DNA of 64,000 nucleotides from Clostridia bacterium (GTDB lineage Bacteria; Bacillota; Clostridia; Christensenellales; Aristaeellaceae), in NCBI GenBank assembly GCA_017543905.1, contig JAFYFC010000020.1:1-64000 (forward strand), written 5' to 3'. The translations under genes and the position numbers were made by a program. The first letter of the stretch is position 1. Each line of letters opens with the position of its first letter. The notes beneath the pieces were generated by a model, which had not been told where the DNA came from, did no database searches, and saw only the letters and a program-made list of their open reading frames with translations. Of the stretch, positions 7,762-14,627 are shown in pieces.

Positions 7762-9182
7762 ACTTCATCAAACACCACGTCTTCACCGTGCAGATACGCC
7801 TTTACCTTATCCTCTATCGGATCGTACAGATCGGGCGTCACGCCTATGTACTTGCACGCTTCGTATATTATCGGAACAACGTCGCCATGTATCGCCGCGA
7901 CGTGATGGATATACGGACCTTCCACTACCTTTGCCTCAAGGCGCTTAAGGTTGTTGACCTCCACCCATACGTACGTGCCGCGCGTCCACGGACCGTCTAT
8001 GCCGCGCGCGTGACCGAGCAGCACTGAATAATTGCCGTCGTCGCCGTCAAAGCGCACAAGGCTCATAAGCCCGTGCTTCGCTTCTGCGGATACCGCGCCG
8101 TTTTGCGGGAAGGCGACCGGCACGCAGATGGTGGGCTTTTCCTTCGCCACGGAAATGGGCCACGGGCCGCAGTGCTGCAGCAGCTCTCCGTTGTCGTTGT
8201 CAGGATGGCGCACGGTCCAGTCCGAGAACATGACGCGTCTTTCGTTCATGCTCGCGGCCTCGGCGATAAGCTGCGAAATCGCGCCGTGTATGTCCGTTTC
8301 GCACACCACCGGTATGCCTTCTTCTATAAGCAGGCTGTTAGCCGCGCAGGGCATTATATGTATCTCGTCCTGCAGCGCGTTCCAGCACTGTATCGCTATG
8401 GCGCTGCAGCCGTATTTCTCCGCCAGCGATTTCATGGCCGTTTTAAGCTCCGCGACGTTCTGAAGATACTCGTCGCTGATATTGCAGATCATATTCTGCC
8501 TGCAGTATGCGACGGTTTTTTCGACTTCGGTTTTCTCCTCGCGCCATTTTTTCATCTCGGCGTAAAGCTCGGGCAGAGGTATGGGCGCAAGCTGTATATT
8601 GAATTTCTCAAGCAGCTCGCCCTCGTTGCACATCGTCGACCAGAAATCGAAGGGTCTGGGGCCGATCTGCAGTATGCGCGTATGCCTGAATACCTTTACG
8701 ACGTTGCACACAGATATGAAATCGCGCACTCCGCGTTCAAACTCCGGATCATCCAGATTGCAGTTGTTCATATATGTGAACGGCACGCGGAAGCGCCTTA
8801 ACACCTTGCCTGTGGCAAACAGTCCGCACTGGCTGTCCCTCAGGCGCATGCCGTTCGCGTCCGGACGCTCGTCGCGCGGACCCCACAGAAGCACGGGCAC
8901 GTTCAGCTCCTTCGCAAGGCGCGCGCATTCGTATTCAGTACCGAAATTAGCGTGCGGCAGGAACAGGCCGTCCACCTTTTCACGTTTGAACTTCTCCGCG
9001 ATCTTCAGCATTCCCGCGTCGTCGTACAGAAGACCCTCGTCGTTTATATCGTCTATGTCAACAAAATCGATCCCGAGCTCGCGCAGCCTGTCTGCGGTGA
9101 GCTTGCGGTATTCAAGCGCCGCCGGCGCGCTGAAAATCGCACGGCGGGTAGGGGCGAAGCCAAGCTTTATATGTGCGCTCAT
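7758..9182 (-). CDS. L-fucose/L-arabinose isomerase-like protein
   Basis: A 474-residue cytoplasmic protein of the fucose isomerase-like superfamily, which interconverts aldoses and ketoses with a divalent metal. The N-terminal Rossmann-like domains show DGLFLPHANFGTEYECARLAKEL. The C-terminal part contains the likely metal and catalytic region (CETDIHGAIS, DWTVRHPDND and late histidines in GHARG and EGPYIHH). The true start is the ATG at 9182 with GGAG upstream; an in-frame ATG at 9299 would place the start upstream of the promoter. As first gene before split transketolase and kinase it probably makes the ketose they use. The sugar cannot be read from sequence: apiose, a tetrose or a pentose are candidates. 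Confidence 0.8.
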   Translation of the reverse strand: MSAHIKLGFAPTRRAIFSAPAALEYRKLTADRLRELGIDFVDIDDINDEGLLYDDAGMLKIAEKFKREKVDGLFLPHANFGTEYECARLAKELNVPVLLWGPRDERPDANGMRLRDSQCGLFATGKVLRRFRVPFTYMNNCNLDDPEFERGVRDFISVCNVVKVFRHTRILQIGPRPFDFWSTMCNEGELLEKFNIQLAPIPLPELYAEMKKWREEKTEVEKTVAYCRQNMICNISDEYLQNVAELKTAMKSLAEKYGCSAIAIQCWNALQDEIHIMPCAANSLLIEEGIPVVCETDIHGAISQLIAEAASMNERRVMFSDWTVRHPDNDNGELLQHCGPWPISVAKEKPTICVPVAFPQNGAVSAEAKHGLMSLVRFDGDDGNYSVLLGHARGIDGPWTRGTYVWVEVNNLKRLEAKVVEGPYIHHVAAIHGDVVPIIYEACKYIGVTPDLYDPIEDKVKAYLHGEDVVFDEV

Positions 9183-9245
9183 ACTGTTTCTCCGTGTTTC
9201 ATAAATACTGATCGCCTGCCGCTTGCGCGGCTGTGACCGATTTTC

Positions 9246-9275
9246 ATTATACCATCCGGCATCGCCGCGCGTCAA
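9246..9275 (-). promoter_or_regulatory. Promoter of isomerase-transketolase-kinase operon
   Basis: On the minus strand TTGACG, an 18-nt spacer and a perfect TATAAT (plus-strand ATTATA 9246-9251, CGTCAA 9270-9275) lie 63 nt upstream of the isomerase start at 9182. It separates this operon from the URO-D-like gene upstream. Confidence 0.8.
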
Positions 9276-9312
9276 GGCATAAAAGCGGCTTTTCACCAAA
9301 AACGCTTTCCGT

Positions 9313-10551
9313 TTACGGCTTCCAGTATTCCGCTATGCATTCCTTTGCGATTTCGACGTACCTGCGGCCGCGCTCGTAATCGCCGTAAATCGTGCCCACC
9401 TCGCGCTGCGCCACCTCAAGCAGACAGCCGCTGGACGCCTCGAACACGCCCTTAAAATACTTCCTGAGCGCCTGCTCGTCCATGGGGCCGGGGGCGGTTA
9501 CGTATTCCGCACGCGGCTTTGAATAGTATACCACATTGCTTCCGCGCAGGTATTCGCCCACGAGCGCTTCGTCGTTGAACGGCGAAACCGACAGCTTTCT
9601 TAAATTCTTCCACCTGGACAGATAATCCGGCCAGATCGCGTCCACGCGCTCACAGCAGCCGTAGGAAAGCAGGCCGTATCTCCTGACCAGTCTATCCTGA
9701 TACGGAAATACGAACTCACCGAACGTCGCAGGCGCAACGGCGGTGGTCTCCTGCGATTCCAGAAATCCCCAGACGTCAGTGGTCTTTTCGGCTTTATCCA
9801 CAGGCAGTTCGCTGTTGAAGGCGAAGCTTTCCTGCGCTACAGGGCTTATGCCGCAGGTAGGCAGCAGCAGCGCATGCTCTTCAAGATAATCGTAATACCG
9901 TTCGTAGAGCGAAGTCGCCATATCCATGACCTCGTGCAGCGTGTCAGGGCAGTCGTACATGGAAATATAGTAGTTTTCCATGCCCATCAGATGCACCAGC
10001 GGATTTGTGATCGCGCCGGTAAGGCTGGGCAGTACGAGCCGCACGGGCAAAAGATCGCCAAAGAGGCTGTCGGCCAGCTCCGCGCGCTTACGCGTATCCT
10101 CCTCGTCCACTTCAAAGCTGCCGCCGCGCAGCCGGTCTGCCTGTTCCGCGAGGTCGGTGATCACAGGTTCTATGTGGAAGCCCTTGCCCGTCTGCGAGCG
10201 GGTAAGCCTCGGCTGCAGACCGAACAGGCGGAAACGCACGCTGCGGCTGATATCGTAGGTAGGAGAGAGCGGCGTATCGTCGTCGAACAGTTCCCTGCCC
10301 ACGAGCGTGCTGATAAGACGCGCCTCGATCGCGCGCGCCTCTTTGCCGGTACACTTAAGGCGTGAATACACGACCTCGTCCGTAAAGTTTGAAAACAGCA
10401 GTCTAACGGTTGGATCCTCTCTGCGTCCTTCGGCCAACGCGCGCCATTTTTCAAGTATGCGCTCGTTTTTCTGTGAACAGGCATAGTCAAGCTGTTTTCC
10501 CGCCAGCGACCTTAACCTTTGCCTGTCTTTTTCGTCTATCAGCCGTGTCAT
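9313..10551 (-). CDS. Uroporphyrinogen-decarboxylase-fold protein (URO-D superfamily)
   Basis: A 412-residue protein that I place in the URO-D/MtaA methyltransferase superfamily from its overall pattern: ITNPLVHLMGMENYYISMYDCPDTLHEVMDMA mid-protein, a glycine/cysteine segment LLSYGCCERVDAIWPDYL, and a C-terminal barrel end. Family members either decarboxylate uroporphyrinogen III or act as corrinoid methyltransferases. No haem genes or corrinoid proteins lie nearby. Instead it sits beside a sugar operon, and a second relative at 46351-47478 lies within a glycosidase operon. It starts 42 nt after comF ends, so it may share that transcript, with AAGGTG as ribosome site. The substrate is unknown. 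Confidence 0.65.
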   Translation of the reverse strand: MTRLIDEKDRQRLRSLAGKQLDYACSQKNERILEKWRALAEGRREDPTVRLLFSNFTDEVVYSRLKCTGKEARAIEARLISTLVGRELFDDDTPLSPTYDISRSVRFRLFGLQPRLTRSQTGKGFHIEPVITDLAEQADRLRGGSFEVDEEDTRKRAELADSLFGDLLPVRLVLPSLTGAITNPLVHLMGMENYYISMYDCPDTLHEVMDMATSLYERYYDYLEEHALLLPTCGISPVAQESFAFNSELPVDKAEKTTDVWGFLESQETTAVAPATFGEFVFPYQDRLVRRYGLLSYGCCERVDAIWPDYLSRWKNLRKLSVSPFNDEALVGEYLRGSNVVYYSKPRAEYVTAPGPMDEQALRKYFKGVFEASSGCLLEVAQREVGTIYGDYERGRRYVEIAKECIAEYWKP

Positions 10552-10593
10552 AATCGTTCACCTTTTTATTATTTTTATCGGAATCGTGCGTCG

Positions 10594-11382
10594 TCAGAAC
10601 GGGTCTTTTTCGATTTTCTGAAGCTTCGTTCCCCTGTCGGGTCTGTATTTCCTGAATGCGGACGTATAACCGACCGCGCAGGCGAACGTGACTATGCGCA
10701 CGTTCTGCGCGCCCGCCTCCTTGAGCGCGTGCGCACAGCGCACACAGGTGGTGCCGGTCGTGCGCACGTCGTCCACGAGCAGCACGGTTTCGCCGTCCAG
10801 CGGACGCAGCGCCATAAACACGTCCTTCAGGTTTTCGCGTCTTTCGGCGGCTGAAAGCAGCGCCTGCCTGCGCGTGGCTCTCATGCGCCGGAGTACGTTT
10901 TCGCAGCGAACGCCCGTAAGCGCCGACAATTCCAGCGCCAGCTTTTCGGACTGATTGTAGCCGCGTTCGAATCTGCGCGTGAAATGCAGCGGTACGGGCG
11001 TTATCAGCGTGAAGTCGCGTATGCCGGCGTTGTCAAGCGCCCTGCGCATTTCATCGGCCATCCACGGACTCATGCGCCATACTCCGTGAAACTTGAATTC
11101 CCGCACCATGGCGCGTATCACGTCGTCGTATTCATACGGTGCGGCGGCGACGAACGTTTCGGGCTTGCGTCTGCCGCATACCCCGCAGACGCCGCCCGTA
11201 TACGTCTCGCCGCATTCGGCGCAGATTTCCGCGCGCGCTGCGTTTCTCATATACAGCGGAGCGAGCCTCGCGTAGCAGTCCGCGCACAGCCAGTCCCGCT
11301 CGCAGCCCTTTACGTTTCCGCAGCCCATGCAGTTCGCGCGCGGCGCGATCAGCAATTCCTTTAAATACTCAAGCATCGTCAT
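10594..11382 (-). CDS. comF: ComF family protein (phosphoribosyltransferase-like)
   Basis: The 262-residue product has an N-terminal zinc-finger region (CMGCG..., CADCY, CAECGETY, CGVCG; four CxxC pairs). A type I phosphoribosyltransferase domain follows, with the PRPP loop VLLVDDVRTTGTTC near residue 210. ComFC-type proteins take part in DNA uptake and ssDNA handling in transformation, though the chemistry is not settled. The ATG at 11382 overlaps the recD2 stop codon as ATGA, which is why I prefer it to an in-frame ATG at 11607. Coupling to RecD2 supports a DNA recombination or repair context. Confidence 0.9.
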   Translation of the reverse strand: MTMLEYLKELLIAPRANCMGCGNVKGCERDWLCADCYARLAPLYMRNAARAEICAECGETYTGGVCGVCGRRKPETFVAAAPYEYDDVIRAMVREFKFHGVWRMSPWMADEMRRALDNAGIRDFTLITPVPLHFTRRFERGYNQSEKLALELSALTGVRCENVLRRMRATRRQALLSAAERRENLKDVFMALRPLDGETVLLVDDVRTTGTTCVRCAHALKEAGAQNVRIVTFACAVGYTSAFRKYRPDRGTKLQKIEKDPF

Positions 11383-13595
11383 ATCTGCGCCGTATCGTCC
11401 GGCGTCTTTTCCCTGAAGGCAAACTGCCTGAGCCTGCCGCACAGCGACGAATACCTTTCCTGAATGTGGTCGTTTGCGATCATCGCGTGTATGCAGCCCT
11501 CGCGCCCTATTATCACCACCAGCTTTTTCGCGCGCGTGACCGCGGTATACAGCAGATTTCTCGTCATGAGCATGGGCGGACCACTGACCAGCGGCAGCAC
11601 CACGCACGGGAATTCGCTGCCCTGACTTTTGTGCACGCTCATGCAGTAAGCAAGCTCTATTTCCTCCAGCATCTCCCTGTCGTAAGCCGCCTCGCGCTCG
11701 TCGTCGAAGCGGATCAGCAGTGACCCCGCGCGCGCGTCGACCTCGGTCACAAAGCCAATGTCTCCGTTGAACAAGCCTTCTCCGTCCTCGCCCGCGCGCC
11801 GCCAGCAGATGCTGTAGTCGTTTTTTACCTGCATCACCTTGTCGCCCGCGCGAAAGCTCACCTCGCCGCGCTTTATCTGCGCCCGTCCGGCAAGCGGATT
11901 GAGTTTTTCCTGCAAAAGCGCGTTCAGCGCGTAAACTCCCGCGTCTCCGCGCTTCATAGGCGCCATGACCTGTATATCGCGCAGCGGATCGAGCGGCATA
12001 TATCCCGGCAGCCGGCGCGTGACCATTTCGATCACAGACTGCGCCGCTCTGAGCGCGTCAGGCACGCGCTCGATGAAAAAATCCGTGTTCTTTCCGTTCA
12101 TTATGGGCATTTCGCCGCGATTTATGAGATGGGCATTCGTGACGATGCGGCTTTCGGCGGACTGCCTGAATACCTCCGTGAGCCTTACCACGGGCACGCT
12201 GCCGCTGTCGATTATGTCTCTTAGTACGTTGCCCGCTCCGACGCTCGGAAGCTGGTCCTTGTCGCCGGTCAATACCAGCTTCGTGCCCGGCAAAACCGCG
12301 CGCAAAAGCGCGCGCAGCAGGAATATGTCGACCATCGACATCTCGTCTACTATAATAATATCCGCCTTTACGGGATTGTTTTCGTCTTTTTTGAATACGC
12401 CCGCGCCTTCCCCGCCTTCTGCGCCGTATTCGAGCAGGCGGTGTATCGTGGCGGCAGGCAGCCCCGCCGCCTCGCTCATGCGCTTGGCGGCTCTACCAGT
12501 GGGCGCGCACAGTACGATGCGCGCTCTGCCCTTCATTATATCTATAATGCCGCGTATCAACGTGGTTTTGCCCGTGCCCGGGCCTCCGGTTATCACGCAG
12601 ACGCTGTTTGTGAGCGCGGTTTCGAGCGCCTGTATCTGCGCTTCGCTGAGCACCGTGCCGTCGGAAAGCGCAGCGCGCGCGTGCAGGTCGCGCGTTGCGG
12701 CATGCTGACGCGCAAGGCTCGAAAGCTTTATGGCCGCGTCGGTCTCGCAATCGTATACATAGCGCAGATAGATATGCGCGCCGTCAGGGGCTTGCTCGCT
12801 GACAAGCTCGCGCCTTAGCAGCATCCCAGTAAGCTCTCTGCCTATTTCTTCCTCCTGCGCGCCGAGTATGCGGTTTGCTTCCGCTTTGAATTTGTCCTCC
12901 GGCAGATAAGTATGACCTTCGTTGTTCAGGCTTTCGTTAAGCACATATTTGATGCCGCAGCGTATGCGCCGCGGATCGTTTTGCGAGTAGCCCTCCGACA
13001 GCGCGATAGTGTCGGCAGTCTTGAAGCCTATGCCCCGTATCTCGTCGGCAAGGCGGTAAGGATCAGTGCGCGTTACGAGCACCGCGTCCGCGCCGTAATG
13101 CTTATATATCCTGCCCGCAAGCGAGGGCGACAGCCCCAGCGAGAGAAAGTACATTATGGTGTTCTGCGTGCCGCGCCGCTCTGCGTAGGATTCGCTTATC
13201 ATCGCGGCTTTTTTCTCGCCGATACCGGATACCTCAGTTAAGCGTTCCGGCTGAGTGTCCAGCACGTTCAGCGTCTGCGTGCCGAAATGCTTTACTATGC
13301 GCTTCGCCATGTCCGGCCCGACTCCACGTATAAGCCCGGAGGCCAGATACTTTTCAAGCTCGTTGCGGCTTTCCGGCGAGCAGAACGCGAACGAGGCGAC
13401 CTTGAGCTGTGTGCCGTAGGAGGCGTGCTCCGCCCACTCGCCGTTAAGCGAGAGGTAATCGCCCTCGTCGGCAAACGGTATCACGCCCACCGCCGTGAAG
13501 GTTCGTTCGTTTTCCGGCTTGAACGACAATACAGTATAGCCGTTGTCTTCGTTACGGAATATTATGTCAGTTACCGTCCCCTTGTATTCCGGCAT
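11379..13595 (-). CDS. recD2: RecD2-type ATP-dependent 5'-3' DNA helicase
   Basis: A 738-residue SF1B helicase. The N-terminal region carries helix-hairpin-helix-like repeats typical of RecD2 (LASGLIRGVGPDMAKRIVKH, LTEVSGIGEKKAAMI, IRGIGFKTADTIAL). The motor has Walker A GGPGTGKTTL, Walker B IIVDEMSM, KLVLTGDKDQLPSVGAG and C-terminal SVHKSQGSEF and YTAVTRAKK. Length is usual for the family, which acts without RecBC in Bacillota. The start has GGAGGG upstream and overlaps the preceding sigma-like gene by 29 bp; the stop overlaps comF. Confidence 0.96.
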   Translation of the reverse strand: MPEYKGTVTDIIFRNEDNGYTVLSFKPENERTFTAVGVIPFADEGDYLSLNGEWAEHASYGTQLKVASFAFCSPESRNELEKYLASGLIRGVGPDMAKRIVKHFGTQTLNVLDTQPERLTEVSGIGEKKAAMISESYAERRGTQNTIMYFLSLGLSPSLAGRIYKHYGADAVLVTRTDPYRLADEIRGIGFKTADTIALSEGYSQNDPRRIRCGIKYVLNESLNNEGHTYLPEDKFKAEANRILGAQEEEIGRELTGMLLRRELVSEQAPDGAHIYLRYVYDCETDAAIKLSSLARQHAATRDLHARAALSDGTVLSEAQIQALETALTNSVCVITGGPGTGKTTLIRGIIDIMKGRARIVLCAPTGRAAKRMSEAAGLPAATIHRLLEYGAEGGEGAGVFKKDENNPVKADIIIVDEMSMVDIFLLRALLRAVLPGTKLVLTGDKDQLPSVGAGNVLRDIIDSGSVPVVRLTEVFRQSAESRIVTNAHLINRGEMPIMNGKNTDFFIERVPDALRAAQSVIEMVTRRLPGYMPLDPLRDIQVMAPMKRGDAGVYALNALLQEKLNPLAGRAQIKRGEVSFRAGDKVMQVKNDYSICWRRAGEDGEGLFNGDIGFVTEVDARAGSLLIRFDDEREAAYDREMLEEIELAYCMSVHKSQGSEFPCVVLPLVSGPPMLMTRNLLYTAVTRAKKLVVIIGREGCIHAMIANDHIQERYSSLCGRLRQFAFREKTPDDTAQI

Positions 13596-14280
13596 CCAGT
13601 CCCTCCGTCACGGCAGCCTGCGGCTGCTTCTGAGCGTTACTCTGCCTGTAATAATCCAGCAATATCACGCTCACCCAGATAAGAAATCCTATTATCAGCA
13701 GCATTATTATTGATATAATGCCCGACACCGCGTGCGACGCGGCCTCGTTTCCGCCTTCCTCGCTCTCCGAGAGCGCCAGACGGTTTTCGAGCGCGCGCGT
13801 GAAGGTGTCGTAATCCGGCGCGCCCGCGCTCTCTTTCATTTCCCGCGCGGCCATCGCCGCGAGCGTTCTGCGTTTATCGCCGCTTTTTATGCGCGCAAAA
13901 GCGCGTTTCAGCTGCATGCGCACGCGCCCGGGCTTTAGGTGCAGCGCCCGCGCGGTCTCACCCGCGCTCAGGCCGCAGCCGTGCAGAAACGCGACGCGGC
14001 GCACCTCCTCGTCCTCTTCGGACAAATATGCGTCGTCTTCAAAGCACTCGTACATGCCAGCGTCGCCCGCATGCGCGTATTCGAGCGCGGCAAGCTTCGT
14101 TTTTTCAAGCGCCCTGCGCCGGCCGGGATTTTTGCCGGTAGTAAGTATGACGTGCATGAGCGTCTCCTCTGCGGCGCGTTCGCTTCCGGTCACCGCCGCG
14201 GCGAGGGTATGCATTTCTCTGTATATTCCTTTATATGACGCCGCCAGCGCCTGCGCGTCCGGCTGCTTCTGTGTGTTCAT
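13567..14280 (-). CDS. Sigma-70 region-4-like protein with C-terminal membrane anchor
   Basis: A 237-residue protein. Residues about 75-135 resemble a sigma factor region 4 helix-turn-helix (VRRVAFLHGCGLSAGETARALHLKPGRVRMQLKRAFARI). The N-terminal part has the shape of region 2 but no clear core-binding motif. A strong transmembrane segment lies near residues 185-212 (GIISIIMLLIIGFLIWVSVILL) with a short hydrophilic tail. Normal ECF sigma factors lack such a span, and no separate anti-sigma gene is visible. It may be a membrane-tethered regulator or a sigma/anti-sigma hybrid, which is inference. It sits between a small membrane protein and recD2 with overlapping ends. Confidence 0.7.
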   Translation of the reverse strand: MNTQKQPDAQALAASYKGIYREMHTLAAAVTGSERAAEETLMHVILTTGKNPGRRRALEKTKLAALEYAHAGDAGMYECFEDDAYLSEEDEEVRRVAFLHGCGLSAGETARALHLKPGRVRMQLKRAFARIKSGDKRRTLAAMAAREMKESAGAPDYDTFTRALENRLALSESEEGGNEAASHAVSGIISIIMLLIIGFLIWVSVILLDYYRQSNAQKQPQAAVTEGLDAGIQGDGN

Positions 14281-14627
14281 CTGCGAGTATTGCTCCTTTT
14301 AATGCGTTTCATGTATTCGTCTCCCGCCGCTGCGCCCATAACGCTTATAAACACGTCCAGCAGCATGCTCCAGCCATTGGGAAGATACAGCCCGCGCGTA
14401 ATCAGAAGATACGCAAGCACCAGCGCCGGACAGGGCAGCAGCCATGCCGCGTAAGGGTTTATATGCCTTCTTACAAGCAAAAACGCGCTCGTTCCGCCCG
14501 TCAGCGGTATAAGCACCCACGTTAACCACAGGTATATCAGCCTTACAGGCTTCAGAAGCACCGCCGCGAGCGCGACTAAGAAGCACGTCGCGCACTGCGC
14601 CAAAAGCGGAAGCAGATATTTTTTCAT
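14277..14627 (-). CDS. Small integral membrane protein, unknown
   Basis: A 116-residue hydrophobic protein with about four predicted membrane spans (starting MKKYLLPLLAQCATCFLVAL, then IYLWLTWVLIPL, AWLLPCPALVLAYLLI and a C-terminal span before a basic tail). The ATG at 14627 is preceded by GGGGAG and overlaps the upstream gene's stop as ATGA. A longer in-frame reading to 15080 lies wholly inside that gene and lacks a ribosome site. I do not recognise the family. Its place directly before the membrane-anchored sigma-like gene makes a functional link plausible. Confidence 0.65.
   Translation of the reverse strand: MKKYLLPLLAQCATCFLVALAAVLLKPVRLIYLWLTWVLIPLTGGTSAFLLVRRHINPYAAWLLPCPALVLAYLLITRGLYLPNGWSMLLDVFISVMGAAAGDEYMKRIKRSNTRR

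Noticed and set aside
10955..10985. TTCGAATCT resembling a tRNA T-loop
   Set aside because: It lies inside comF coding sequence and no acceptor or anticodon stems can be formed around it.
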